A DNA stretch of 64,000 nt from Sebastes aleutianus (GCA_916700875.1 CAKAKS010000038.1:16491326-16555325); one strand, 5' to 3'. Counted from the first letter of the stretch, positions 26,501-36,160 are shown. Translations and numbers: made by a program. Notes: generated by a model not told the origin, from the letters alone.

Positions 26501-29500
26501 GAGCAGCTGGTGGAGGTAGGCGGGGGGCAGGGGCGAAGGGAGCAGGGGAGACTGGTAAAAAATACAACAGTGGAAATTTTTAGTGAAGTTTAGATTTGAC
26601 TTCTTTCATACACATCTACCTTCTTAGGCAAAATAGCTGACTTTTTGGTGATAAACTAGTTCGCCATGAGTTACAAAGTTGCTAAAAACACATCGAAATT
26701 GCTGTGCAAGTAAACACATGCAGCTTGAAATGAATGGAATTGAAGACCGCACTGTTAAATCCTCAACCAAATGAAAGTCAATATGCGGCTTTGTTATGCA
26801 AACACTGAGCAGAAAAATGCCATGCAGGCTTTGTCATGTCTTTGTTAGTGGCCCTAACAAACAGAACACACAGTATAGTTTGAAAAGAGACATTGTGTAA
26901 GAGTAAGGTACTCTTTTTGGAAAGTAATAAGACCTTTACTTAACAATGCAGCTTCAGTTTCCAAACACACTAAAGAACAGCTAAAACACCATTAAAGTTT
27001 CATGCTGAAACCACAAATGAAAAACATACATTTCTACAGTTTTTTTTGTTTAGTCAACATCAATGCACCTAAATTCAAGTAACGAAATAACAATGCAGTG
27101 ATAAGGTTACTGCATAAACCGCTAAATACTTACTGTGATACATTAAGTATGATCACCTATGATGTACCATTTGAACATTAATCCTTTTCCTGCAAACGAT
27201 CATGTGTCTCTGTCTCCAGACGTGTCGGCTGCTGTGCCATGTGTCAGGGACAGAACCTCTGGAGATTACCTGTATACACGCTGAGGAGACCTTCCATGTC
27301 ATTGGTCCACAGGTAACATTAACCCTTCAAACATTTTCTGTATGCATTTTAGTTTTTGTTAGTTTGACTGGCAGCAAACCGGGGAGACAGGATCTAGACT
27401 GATCCTGATTTCCTTCCATTCACCACCTTTATTGCATGTCAATAAAGTCAAACCGGTCACACAGGGGTCTGGTAGTGAAATCAAACCTGATTAATACTCT
27501 ACTTAGACGCAGTGAGGAGGGAAAATAGACAAATGACCTCACATCGTCTCCTCAGTCTACCTCTCACACCTGAGAACATGCTGTCCACCTCGTCCCCATA
27601 TCCCACATCTAATTATGTTTGCTCTTGGAAACCATCCACGCCAGTAATTATCCAGCAATGTAGAATGTTCCCGTCCCGCGGTGCGAATGTCAGGCCCCGC
27701 GTGACTCTGCAGCACTCCCAGTTCAAAGGTCAACCAATCAATAACGCTGCAGTACGGGGCGGCGGTGGTGATATGTCTCCATGTCTGCCCAAAGTAATAG
27801 AGGGGTGGCCCAGAGGGTAATTGGCTATTAAATACTACACTGTAGGGAATGGGCGTGGGGTTTGTGTGTGTGTGTGTGTGTGTCTGTGTGTGCGCTCCCA
27901 CACGCTTTTGTGTGCGTGTTTCTTTTTTAATATTTTTGTACTTGTCAAATGTAGTTGTAAACCAGACTTTATTGCAGATATTATAAATTGTTACATGTGT
28001 TGTCTGACATATTGCATCAGAGATGTGCTGAGCTATATTACTTGTCAACCTTAATCCTTTTATTTTGTAAAACACAAGGTTGATGATAAAGCCTCAATAA
28101 AGGCCCAATCTTTTTAATCCTTTTGACCATAAACATAAACTTAACTGGTGTAAACAAGCTGTAACCTTAGTTACCGTACACATTGTTTTTAGGGTTACGT
28201 TAATGACTTCGGTGTGTCTGACAAATTTATACTGTGTAGTTAAGCTGTACGATAAATTACTATGATAGATTATATATTTTTAGTTGGAATACATTTTATT
28301 ATTATTACACCGAAAGCTATTATTTCATTATAATTTACAGCACTATTAATATCATTGTTTATGTGTAACATTTAGGTTGCTTCCTCTGGGTAACTTTATT
28401 TCCACCTGCCTTTGTTTTACGGAGGCCAGTTGTGAGTGTAATGAGTGCAGCAGTAGAATCGAGGCTCTGATGTGAACCCAGAGAGACTGATGTCGGTGTT
28501 TTACTGTCTTGTCATGTTGGTGTTGATTAAAGATTATCGTATTCCAAGAGGACCGTAGCTCACTTATATAACCCACAGCCCAGAGAGATGGGAGAAAGCT
28601 TTGGCATTGTTAAAACATGAATATGCGGTGTGCACGATTTGGCGTCATCTAGCAGGTAGGTTGCATTTTGCAACCAACTGAAATTCCTCTCGTGTGCCAA
28701 GCATGTAGGTGAACTACGGTGGCCGACGTGAAAATGTGAAAATGCAAATGTCTCTCTCTAGAGCCAGTGTTTGGTTTGTCCGTTCTGGGCTACTGTAGAA
28801 ACGGCGGCCGGCTATGTGAAGATGAACCGTTTTGTATGTAGATATGAACGGCTCATTCTAAGGTAACGAAAACACAACAATTCGTATTTTCAGGTGATTA
28901 TACACTAATGAAAACATAGTTATTGTATTCCATTTCTGCCAATAGATCCCCCTAAATGCCACATAATGTTCCTTAAATGACCTGGTTTACTTATTGTCGA
29001 GTGTTAGTTCCATAGACTGTATATAAGAAGTGGATGTAGTCACCGTGACATCACCCATTGGTTTGTGGACTGCCGTTTTGAAGCCTTAAGTTTGGCATTA
29101 TGGCCGTCGCGATCTTGTTTTTTTGCAACCAGACTTGACATGAGAGGGTGGAGCTAAGTACAACCGAATGCTAAATAAGGCATTTTTAGGAGACGAAAAA
29201 AGGTTATAATTAACTTCCATGAACTAAAAACACACTGTGAAAGGGTTAAAGTTGTAAGACGAAAACACAAACAACTTCCAGACCGGACAACGCCCTGGTA
29301 GCGACCTGTCAATCACAAGGTAGCCACACCCTAAAGCATCCCCTGCTTTATGGTCTATTTGACACTAAATGGGACCATAATTTACTAAATGAACATCATG
29401 CTGATTGAAGAAGACTTGAAACTAGCGATTGAGATCATAAACTCATATTTACAATGTTTACCGAGGTAATAAATCAAGTGAGAAGTAGGCTCAATTTCTC

Positions 29501-32500
29501 ATAGACTTCTATACAATCAGACTTCTTTTTGCAACCAGTGGAGGCGACCCCTGCTGGCTATTTGAAAGAATGCAAGTTTAAGGCACTTCCGCAGGTTGCC
29601 CACTGGTTAGTTCCTTTATTAAAGAACAGTTTGAAAGGGATAGCAGCTTCCAATCTTGTGTTTTAAATTTCAAAGAATTGCATCACATTTTGTTCCTCTG
29701 TCTTTTGCTGTACTTGCTTAGTTTCTCTCCGTGGTTACAGACCAACTTATTACTTGAATATAACTTTTCTCTTCACACTCCCACTCAGATCATCTCGGCA
29801 GCCCAGACGCTGGCCCTCCACCCTTCCAGCAAGATCGCTAAGGAGAACCTGGAGGTGTTCTGCGAGGCCTGGGAGTCACAGCTCTGCGACATGGCCCTGC
29901 TGCTCAGAGAGATCAACGACGTCTTTGAAGGCAGGCGAGGTACTTGTGTGTATTTGGGTGGGTCAGGAGCACATACGGTCCATGAGGATCAGAGAGTCTT
30001 TGAGGAAGAGTGGGAAGCAGAAGCGAATACAGGCAAACACTCAATGGCATATTAGCCTTAAAGAATGAAACTCTCTGATAAAACCTTGGTGAATCATTTT
30101 GCCCCTGAACACTTCAATAGCCTCAATGAATGTCAAAGCAAAGCAAGCACATATCTTTTAGAAATGTATCATCATAGACTGTGGGAAGCATTTTATAAAA
30201 GGAACAACGTCAATGCCATTAAACACCCATGCATTCATTCCTCCTCTGTACTGTCTCTCTCTATTCATTATTGTGCCAGTTACCTGAAGTGTCTAAATCA
30301 GCTGTTTGTATCTTCACTGACAGCGCCGTGTGACCGTGTGTATATTTGCATCTACTATACTATTTCTCCGTGTACACACAGATCTACGTCTGTGCTTTCA
30401 CACACTGTAAGCCTGAGAAATCTCAAAGACAGGTTAAAGATGTTACGGCATATTTCCAAGACGTGGTCGCCTCTCCAGAAAAGTGACTTCCACATAAAAC
30501 GCAGTAAATATTTTTTGAAGTGCTGCTCAGCGGGTGAGAGGATCACATCCATCACATGTTCGTATTCCCATGAAGCCAAAACGCTGTGTTAAAAGTGTTA
30601 TATATTGACACTGTGGAGAGATTTGCTTTTATTATTTTCTTGTAATCACGACGGTAGAGTTTATCGTCCCTGTAAGTCGATTGAAACGAACCACGCTGCT
30701 CGTGTTTATGATTGGGGAGATAAAAATGTGTCAAGGGTGATAAAAGCAAAACAATTTCAGCACCATAATTACTGAATAACCATAATTGCCAAATTGTCTG
30801 TGTCAATATCTACACGCAGTTATTCAAAGAGAAATATAACGTGATTATTTTATGTTTTTGTTTACTATGTGTTCAGATAATCACAATAACTCTTCTTCTC
30901 CTAGGAGACAAAAGATCTTATTTGTCACTTCCCAGACCCGGAGTGAGTATCATCACCATCCATCCTCATGAATATTCCATTGATCCAATGGTTTGTAATC
31001 CTCTGATTGATGAAACTCTTTTCCCACAGAAACACTCAGCTAACTTGAAGACTGCCAAGGCTGTCAAGTTGGATGCAGAGGTATAGCGTACACCATAAAC
31101 TCCTCTGGCTTTTCAGCACAATACATCACGACACGTCTCGCGCCGCCTTCTGACAGCAGCATATTCATCTCCCGGAAACTTTGTGTCACTTGCTTGAAGA
31201 ATTGATGGCGTTCGTATGCTAATAGGCTGCGATTCCGCTGGGCCGGCGTTTTTTCCCACATGCTGCATCACCACAGGAAGCGGGATTATGCTGATTATAG
31301 AACTTATTATGGTGTTAACAAATGAAAATAACCCTGGTTTGCTAATATAGATTTTTTAAAATGACATCCATCATATTTCTGTGTCTTTTTTTTTCCTGTG
31401 TGCGTGCAGGAGCAGACGAGCATGGCCAAGCTGGGTCTGGAGCTCCGTCTGCTGTCGTCAGACGTGGACACGGAGGTGGAGAAATGGGAGGAGCAGGAGC
31501 ACGACATCGTCCGACAGAGCCAGAGCCTGGCCAGCATGGCCTACAACATGTACCTGTTCACCAGGTGACTGAACGGCACCACACACGCTCCGATTGAACA
31601 TGTCGCATTCGTTTCAAAGCTCAATACTGTAAAGCCTCTTAAGCATCCACATGAATCTCTTTAGAGGCTTACTGTTAATGAGATTCTGGAGCTCCCAGCT
31701 ATCGATATTCACCAGGCGTAGTTAGAGGCGCTGACAAAAGTTGACGCGACTATGACTCATTCTGATAATAAAATCGTTTTGATTCATCGAAGTCACAGTT
31801 TTTGTTGATCGCTGTGGATGTATTTTGCCCTCATCCATCTCTCTCATCCATGTTTCCTCTCCTCATTTTCTGTGTTTCCCATATTGATTCCTCAGAGGGG
31901 AGGGGCTGCTGAAAACAACACTAGACCTTTTTCATCAAGCTGAGGTATGTGCGTCCACATCCGCTAATCTCTCCTTCTCTCCACCTTCTGTTCTTTTTTC
32001 CCTTCCTGTTTTATCGAAGTTGCAAATGAATGCATCTGTTGTTTCATTAAACCACAGACGTACTGTGGCTGTGAGATCAATAGATTAGTAAATGCCGGCA
32101 CCCCTTCATTCACTTCCCTCTCGCATCTGATACTAGCAGGACTTATCATTATGATGGAAATATAGTGCTGTGTGTCGGACACGCGAGGCGATAACAAACA
32201 AGGTTGCACGGAGGAGTGTTTCTATTGAATTGGGATCGTTGCCAATAATGTGCAGCAGTTTGTAGATCAGGGGCCCCAAAATGTCAGCCAGGATTTATTC
32301 CATTTGGGGGCGAGCGAGGGAGATAAGAGGAAGAGGAACGAGAGGGGAAGGAGACGGGAAGGCATGCTGATAAGGAGAGCCGAGAAAAAGTAAAATCGCA
32401 TAATATTTACCAACTGTGCGTTTTTGACTATCGAACGGCTTCCAGGTTGAAGTTAAAAGAATTATAGTTTTGCTTGTATTTGTGTACGTTTTTTGATTTT

Positions 32501-35500
32501 TGTCCTTTTTTTCCTGACTCATTGTTAAGGTTCTCTCTGAAGAGGGACTCCAGCTGTGCTCATCTCTCCGCACTTTTTCCACTCAGGTAAATACCAATGC
32601 AATAAATCTCTCTCTCTCTCTTGAACACACACGCACACACACAAAGTTTAAGGCTGAATACAAATAAAACCATTACCAAATATTTTTGCACATTAAGCAC
32701 TCTATAAAAAGAAATCTATATGTTATATAAAAGAAATAAGACTTTTTTTTGTAAAAGAAGCAATAAAATGAGTGCAGCAGGATATTAAAAAAAAAAAAAA
32801 AAAAAAGAATCAAGAAAGATATAAGTTCTTGCTTCTCTGGTGGTATCTGACAATAGTATAGTGATATGAAGCTAAAAATAAAGCCAAAGAGAAAAGAAAA
32901 CTTGAGCTGCGAAACTCATCTGTATGCAGAAACACACACTGGCACCTGTGTCCCCCACCCACGTTACGCCTCTCACACACATCCACACCCGTATCACCCA
33001 TTCTGGCGTGCCACGGTGCCAGGTCTGCCTTATAAATCATACAGCGAGAGCAGGAAATTAAGGCTGTCACACACTTTCGCCGTCTTCTCTTCCATCCCCC
33101 GAGTTGAGATCCAGCAAACAAACGTAGCCTCGGTGCCTTCCTTCCTCTTGCCCTCCACCAACTTCTTCCACAGGTCCTCCAAGTGTAATTAAATGGCTCA
33201 TTTTGACAGCCGTTAACGACCGCCATTTGTCACCGCTGCGTCTATGTATGTGCGGAAGGGGACGAGGGTGGGGGAGTTGACTGTGACCGCACAGGGCTAA
33301 TTCATAATCAGGAGGCCCGGCTCTTCAGCTTGCCTCACGCTTTCTGATTAATTACATCAAACAAACTGGTGCTAATGGAGTCCCTCTGTCTCATCACCCT
33401 CCACTCCCACAGTTCTTTGCCACCAAAACACACTTGTAGCACACCTGCCCTCATTGAAATTATGAGGCTATTTATGCAAAATAGCTTGAGCATTTGTAAT
33501 TGAAGTTTTATGTGCTTTTGTCAGTCATGAGTAGTACCACGCGGAATGAAAGAGCTTGTGTTTTTAGGTCGCCGGTGGCATGTAAGTGAAGTAGATTGAT
33601 GGCCCCCGTGACTGAGACTGAGGGATTAACCCAGCTGGATAACAGACTTAAGCAGTAGATCATGACCTGGCTGTTGCTGCTGATGGATTACATCGAGCTA
33701 TACTAAATTTGTATTTATTTCACCCTCCTTTTTTGGGCTTTTTGTGATTTTGCTTTTGAACAAGAGCACTATAAATCCAGTCCAATACGTCTATCAACGT
33801 GTGTACATATAAACCCAGTCTCCCTGGAATAAACCATCATAAACCATTTCTGCTGCCCTGAAAGACATCTCTTCCTCTTTCTGTGTGTTCCAGCTGGTTG
33901 ATGAGGAAAAGTCTGCGGTGATGACAGAGATGGAGAAACTGGTGGCGTTATGCCAGCAGCTGCAGATGGGGGCCAAGACTCCTGTACAAGGCAAGACTGC
34001 CACCTTCCAGAAGGTACTCATACTACGCTTGTGTGTCTTTTTATGTTGGTTTGTGTGTACACTTTTTTTTTTAAATTACTTGTTTATGCCCCGAGGCTGT
34101 TTATTTGAGTAGACATCAAATTAGTAACATCACACACAGTGTGCAGACTGTAGTTTTTGTTCTTAAAAGGGATAATTAGCTTCAAAAAGCATCAAAACTA
34201 AATGCCCAACAACAGACGGGCGTCAGTAAAGCACCGAGCACACAATAGAGCATGACTAACTGGGTTACTTCATTACTGGCTACGGCGTAATATTTGAGTG
34301 ATCTGCGAGTAACACCATTATCGAACACAGGGCGCTGGATTAATGAATGTCTGTGAGGAATTAATGAGCTTCTTGGGCCGCCTTAGGTCACCTTGTAATA
34401 AAGGCGAAGGACGGGATGAAGAATAGCGTGTCCTCTGCCGATTAATGAGCATCTCTTTGATGTGTATTGGCTCCCATCTCGCTGCCTCTTCATCCTGATG
34501 TTCACTTCATCATTCGTCACTAATGGGAGAGTGTGTGTCTGTCACTGAACAGGAAATGTTACATGCTGATGTGTGGCTGTTGGGTTGAAGTGTTTGTACG
34601 TTCTTCAATGTGCATTAATGCTACCCCTCTTAAACTAGTTCTTTATAACTGTATGTCTTTGTCTCTAGGTGGACTCGTCCATTCAGACAACCAGAGGTAT
34701 CTTGACTGTGGTCCTCTCCCTCCTCCCGTTCTGCAACAAGCTCAACAGAAAGGTGATTAAACAAGACTCATGACTGAATGACCGGCACGTGTAGTAGCTT
34801 TGCAATTTACATGGGCTCAGAAACATTTATGTAGCCCAAGAAAGTATGATTAAACTTACAATAATGGATTTTAAGGCCACTAAAGGGGCAGTGGAAGCAC
34901 GCTGTTAACACAACGTGGACATTATACAGTATATACTACCTTTAGTTGATATGGCTTCTCATGTATGGGTTTTGTTTTATTTTGTTCATTTAGGGGGATT
35001 TATTGGTGTTGACTTTTCATTTCAGTTGTCAGGTTGTGGGTTGGCTTACTCTTAAGTTGTACATGTAGGGCATTGTTGGTTTATTGATTTGAATATTTGT
35101 ATTGTAAATAGTGTATATATAGATTGAGTGTGGAAAGTAATATATTTTTGATAATAAAAGATTTAAAAAAATGTTGATATGGCAAACTTTTTAGCAAACA
35201 GGTGCCTTTTTACATGTCCAGCAGATACGGATGAACATTACCATTTATTTGGAATCGTGTTTCTGGCCACTTGGCGAATGTTAGTCTGATATTCACTCTC
35301 CATTTAGCTCTGTTTTTGGTCTCCAACCACAAAGACCCCTTTAACATATATCAAGTACTCTTATCCATTTCATTATATAGTATCCTTAAGTGTATTTATT
35401 GCAATAGCTAAAATTGTGTTGTTACATGTGCTTATTATGCCTCTAGAGGCATGTGTTTGGGTCCGCCCATCTGTCCTATTCTTGTGAACGTGATATCTCA

Positions 35501-36160
35501 GGAATGACTGGAGGGAATTTCTTCAAACTTGGCGCAAACGTCCACTTGAACTCAAGGATGAACTGATAAGATTTTGGTGGTCAAAGGTCACTGTGACCTC
35601 ACAAAACACATTTTTGGCCTTAACTCAAGAATTCATATGCTAGTTATGACAATTTCACACAAATGTCTAATAGGATAAAATGATGAGGTGATGACATTTA
35701 AGACGGACATGGATGTAAACTGAAACTTGACCGTTTGGCAGAGGCATACAACCGCAAGGCGGTAATTAATTCACCAAGTCCTCTAGGTGACTTTTCTTGA
35801 TTAACCACTGATCTCTCTTGTTGTTTTTTATTTGCACATGTATAAAACAGCATAAAACCAGATAACAGAAATAAAATAATTGTTACAGGAGAAGTCAAAA
35901 CATTCAAAACATGGCGAGCTCTTGATTTTTTTCTTAATTTTTAACCACATTTCCCTTCATTTCCTCTCCATGCTGTATCCCATTTGCAGTACAAGTCAGA
36001 GAGGAGTAGCCTGGGTTCTCCACAGGACTGGAGAGAGAGGCAGGATGCATCCACACCTGTCAAAGAGGAGGGAGCGCTCAACAGCAAGAACAGCAACGGC
36101 TTCGGTGTCAAATCCTTGGAGCAGCACATGGCCGGTCTCAACATCCTGGAGAGCAAATAA
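14386..36160 (+). CDS. ctnnal1: ctnnal1, alpha-catulin (catenin alpha-like 1), 5'-partial; 18 coding exons
   Basis: Joined exons: 14386-14575, 19260-19447, 20766-20885, 22718-22807, 23046-23216, 24112-24312, 25960-26046, 26357-26515, 27220-27312, 29789-29939, 30905-30942, 31030-31080, 31410-31564, 31896-31944, 32530-32586, 33894-34013, 34669-34752, 35990-36160. They total 2175 bp, an uninterrupted frame of 724 codons plus TAA, and every junction is GT-AG and keeps phase. The protein reads as the helical-bundle vinculin/alpha-catenin family member alpha-catulin; landmarks are ITTLINHKDK, VFSDRTGMVKAARLLLSSVT, TCLRHPDCESA, EPLEITCIHAEETFHV and REINDVFEGRRG. Human alpha-catulin is about 734 residues; adding a first exon of roughly 45 residues makes this one slightly longer, through a different C-terminal tail. 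Alpha-catulin is known as a cytoplasmic scaffold linked to the RhoGEF Lbc, dystrobrevin complexes and NF-kB signalling; no regulation is visible here. The start codon is not in the window. Identity is very secure; exon edges rest on splice consensus and homology. Confidence 0.96.
16886..17170 (-). mobile_element. CATAGACTG hAT-like element, truncated and inverted
   Basis: Contains the CAACCTTCGGGTCTG terminal block and the conserved interior down to the CATAAAGCAGGGTA region, then ends. Corresponds to the right half of the full copies. Confidence 0.7.
18579..19001 (+). mobile_element. CATAGACTG hAT-like miniature element, copy B, with 8-bp target duplication
   Basis: Element starts CATAGACTGTATATAAGAAG and ends GTTGCCCAATG. 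It is flanked by GTTTGAAG at 18571-18578 and GTTTGAAG at 19002-19009, an exact 8-bp duplication. Shorter than copies A and C by an internal deletion. In ctnnal1 intron 2. Confidence 0.85.
19260..19447 (+). CDS. ctnnal1: ctnnal1 coding exon 3
   Basis: 188 bp, acceptor TCTTACAG and donor GTGAGA. Completes the split Gly codon, then encodes DAIAQLTDVG through QIITSRNK (residues 64-126). The segment VFSDRTGMVKAARLLLSSVT is one of the most conserved parts of the alpha-catenin/catulin family. Phase 0 at its 3' end. The next intron (1318 bp) has a CA microsatellite at 19541-19563 and an inverted-repeat element at 20232-20683. Confidence 0.96.
19541..19563. repeat. AC microsatellite
   Basis: About eleven AC units in ctnnal1 intron 3. 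Confidence 0.9.
20232..20683. mobile_element. inverted-repeat element, GGGATGCACCAAT ends
   Basis: Left end GGGATGCACCAATCC, right end TATTGGTGCATTCC, complementary apart from one base. Interior has GGTATCGGCCGATACCGAGT-type palindromes. A familiar class of non-autonomous DNA transposon in fish introns. Confidence 0.75.
20766..20885 (+). CDS. ctnnal1: ctnnal1 coding exon 4
   Basis: 120 bp, exactly 40 codons in phase 0. Acceptor CCTCTCAG, donor GTGAGT. Encodes VLVTLDHLERVSTFQEFVQI through LTGDRQN, residues 127-166. A TTAA-flanked miniature element begins only 38 bp past its donor. Confidence 0.96.
20923..21362. mobile_element. TTAA-flanked miniature element, same family as 13973-14313
   Basis: TTAA at both edges; ends AGAAACAGTGTGTAACATTT and, inverted, AGGTACAGTGTGTAGGATTT. 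Starts 38 bp after the exon 4 donor of ctnnal1. Confidence 0.75.
22718..22807 (+). CDS. ctnnal1: ctnnal1 coding exon 5
   Basis: 90 bp, 30 codons, phase 0. Acceptor GTGCTGTAG, donor GTAAAC. Encodes DLKDEKKKARMAAARAVLEK and then CTMMLLTASK, residues 167-196, a near-verbatim match to remembered vertebrate alpha-catulin. The intron before it (20886-22717) holds the TTAA element at 20923-21362 and otherwise nothing recognised; the intron after it is only 238 bp. Confidence 0.97.
23046..23216 (+). CDS. ctnnal1: ctnnal1 coding exon 6
   Basis: 171 bp, 57 codons, phase 0. The acceptor is CCTTCCAAAG, a weaker AAAG type, and the donor is GTAGGA. Encodes TCLRHPDCESARINKDAVFH through YNGIKDFK, residues 197-253. 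The following 895-bp intron starts with a 59-bp TTAA hairpin element at 23257-23315 and contains a GAA repeat at 23664-23684. Confidence 0.95.
23257..23315. mobile_element. 59-bp TTAA hairpin element
   Basis: TTAAAGGGATAGT at the left and ACTATCCCTTTAA at the right are a perfect 13-bp inverted pair including the TTAA, enclosing only 33 bp. It lies 40 bp past the exon 6 donor of ctnnal1. Confidence 0.75.
23664..23684. repeat. GAA microsatellite
   Basis: Seven GAA/AGA units in ctnnal1 intron 6. Confidence 0.85.
24112..24312 (+). CDS. ctnnal1: ctnnal1 coding exon 7
   Basis: 201 bp, 67 codons, phase 0. Acceptor CTCATGCAG, donor GTATGT. Encodes SSVECLRENLYSVSPQSMGS through HAWVEA, residues 254-320, including EDFTDSAYTSHEQR, a family-conserved stretch. 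Codon use is noticeably GC-rich compared with the introns around it. Confidence 0.96.
24313..25959 (+). other. ctnnal1 intron 7
   Basis: A 1647-bp intron containing the terminal-inverted-repeat element at 25185-25776. Apart from that and T-rich stretches I see no structure and no extra exon. Confidence 0.75.
25185..25776. mobile_element. inverted-repeat element with 28/29-bp matched ends
   Basis: Left end 25187-25215 and right end 25747-25775 are inverted copies with one mismatch (ATAGACTATATA, then GATGGACGACACG). ATTCAGA flanks both sides (25178-25184 and 25777-25783). The interior has a tandem duplication (period 93 bp at 25509 and 25602) that itself contains a 21-bp duplication. No open frame. 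Confidence 0.8.
25960..26046 (+). CDS. ctnnal1: ctnnal1 coding exon 8
   Basis: 87 bp, 29 codons, phase 0, encoding QSVHAKEATEDMEVAILKTC through DLRRE, residues 321-349. The acceptor is a tandem AGCAGCAG; I chose the site that keeps the Gln codon because mammalian alpha-catulin also has AQS at this junction. Use of the next AG would drop only that Gln. Donor GTGAGC. The next intron is 310 bp and pyrimidine-rich. Confidence 0.92.
26357..26515 (+). CDS. ctnnal1: ctnnal1 coding exon 9
   Basis: 159 bp, 53 codons, phase 0. Acceptor CTCTTCCAG, donor GTAGGC. Encodes LHKVAVVRATDLLKVHGEQL through TLTEQKEQLVE, residues 350-402. The 704-bp intron that follows shows nothing beyond AT-rich DNA. Confidence 0.95.
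27220..27312 (+). CDS. ctnnal1: ctnnal1 coding exon 10
   Basis: 93 bp, 31 codons, phase 0. Acceptor CTGTCTCCAG, donor GTAACA. Encodes TCRLLCHVSGTEPLEITCIH and then AEETFHVIGPQ, residues 403-433, almost identical to remembered mammalian alpha-catulin. Confidence 0.97.
27863..27892. repeat. GT microsatellite
   Basis: About fifteen GT units with one interruption, in ctnnal1 intron 10. Confidence 0.9.
28610..28976. mobile_element. TTAA-flanked miniature element, inverted
   Basis: Right edge TGTTCCTTAA and the GCAACCAACTGAAA block match, inverted, the element at 13973-14313. The left TTAA (28610-28613) fits but the left end is diverged. Confidence 0.6.
29011..29605 (+). mobile_element. CATAGACTG hAT-like miniature element, copy C, with 8-bp target duplication
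   Basis: 595 bp from CATAGACTGTATATAAGAAG to GGTTGCCCACTG, flanked by exact copies of GTTAGTTC at 29003-29010 and 29606-29613. CA...TG ends plus an 8-bp duplication point to hAT-type insertion. No transposase frame. In ctnnal1 intron 10, about 180 bp before exon 11. Confidence 0.88.
29789..29939 (+). CDS. ctnnal1: ctnnal1 coding exon 11
   Basis: 151 bp, acceptor CCCACTCAG and donor GTACTT; ends one base into a Gly codon. Encodes IISAAQTLALHPSSKIAKEN through REINDVFEGRR, residues 434-483. This region is strongly conserved in the family. The following 965-bp intron contains no recognisable element; the long open frame at 30065-30592 does not resemble any protein and is ignored. Confidence 0.96.
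30905..30942 (+). CDS. ctnnal1: ctnnal1 coding exon 12 (38-bp small exon)
   Basis: 38 bp, acceptor TCTCCTAG and donor GTGAGT. Finishes the split Gly codon and encodes DKRSYLSLPRPG. Mammalian alpha-catulin has a similar GEKYGYLSLPKP segment here, a non-helical linker between bundles. The next intron is only 87 bp. Confidence 0.9.
31030..31080 (+). CDS. ctnnal1: ctnnal1 coding exon 13
   Basis: 51 bp, 17 codons, phase 0. Acceptor TTCCCACAG, donor GTATAG. Encodes KHSANLKTAKAVKLDAE, residues 497-513, a Lys-rich linker. Followed by a 329-bp intron. Confidence 0.9.
31410..31564 (+). CDS. ctnnal1: ctnnal1 coding exon 14
   Basis: 155 bp, acceptor GTGCGTGCAG and donor GTGACT; ends two bases into an Arg codon. 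Encodes EQTSMAKLGLELRLLSSDVD through ASMAYNMYLFT, residues 514-564, matching the conserved MAYxxYLFTRGEGPLKT region together with the next exon. Confidence 0.95.
31896..31944 (+). CDS. ctnnal1: ctnnal1 coding exon 15
   Basis: 49 bp, acceptor TTCCTCAG and donor GTATGT. Completes Arg and encodes GEGLLKTTLDLFHQAE, residues 565-581. Introns on either side are 331 and 585 bp with nothing recognised in them. Confidence 0.94.
32530..32586 (+). CDS. ctnnal1: ctnnal1 coding exon 16
   Basis: 57 bp, 19 codons, phase 0. Acceptor CATTGTTAAG, preceded by a T-rich tract, and donor GTAAAT. Encodes VLSEEGLQLCSSLRTFSTQ, residues 582-600. The following 1307-bp intron contains a run of 20 A (32787-32806) and short CA-rich stretches. 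Confidence 0.93.
32787..32806. repeat. A20 homopolymer
   Basis: Twenty A in a row in ctnnal1 intron 16. Possibly the tail of an old retrocopy, but no body is recognised next to it. Confidence 0.85.
33894..34013 (+). CDS. ctnnal1: ctnnal1 coding exon 17
   Basis: 120 bp, 40 codons, phase 0. Acceptor GTGTTCCAG, donor GTACTC. Encodes LVDEEKSAVMTEMEKLVALC through TATFQK, residues 601-640, part of the C-terminal helical bundle. Confidence 0.95.
34669..34752 (+). CDS. ctnnal1: ctnnal1 coding exon 18
   Basis: 84 bp, 28 codons, phase 0. Acceptor TGTCTCTAG, donor GTGATT. Encodes VDSSIQTTRGILTVVLSLLP through CNKLNRK, residues 641-668. The next intron (1237 bp) contains a dispersed repeat at 35432-35765. 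Confidence 0.94.
35432..35765. repeat. dispersed repeat with AGGTCACTGTGACCTCA core
   Basis: Contains a near-perfect palindrome AGGTCACTGTGACCT and GGCAGAGGCATACAACC at the right. The layout matches a common fish intronic repeat; ends not fixed. Confidence 0.5.
35990..36160 (+). CDS. ctnnal1: ctnnal1 last coding exon, with TAA stop
   Basis: 171 bp, acceptor CATTTGCAG; encodes residues 669-724 then TAA (36158-36160). The tail starts YKSERSSLGSPQDW, is Ser/Asn-rich in the middle and ends LEQHMAGLNILESK. It is not alignable by eye with the shorter mammalian C-terminus. The last 45 bp including the stop are the first part of an 84-bp tandem duplication that continues into the 3' UTR. Confidence 0.9.
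   Translation, partial: YKSERSSLGSPQDWRERQDASTPVKEEGALNSKNSNGFGVKSLEQHMAGLNILESK

Larger units (their letters stand above)
27313..29788 (+). other. ctnnal1 intron 10
   Basis: A 2476-bp intron holding a GT microsatellite (27863-27892), an inverted copy of the TTAA-type miniature element (about 28610-28976) and a complete CATAGACTG hAT-like element (29011-29605) with perfect 8-bp flanking duplications. No coding potential seen. Confidence 0.8.

Noticed and set aside
27557..28075. 172-codon open frame on the - strand
   Set aside because: Runs through a GT microsatellite (poly-Thr/His pattern) and resembles no protein.
30065..30592. 175-codon open frame in ctnnal1 intron 11
   Set aside because: Composition and lack of any family resemblance point to a random open frame between two well-defined exons.
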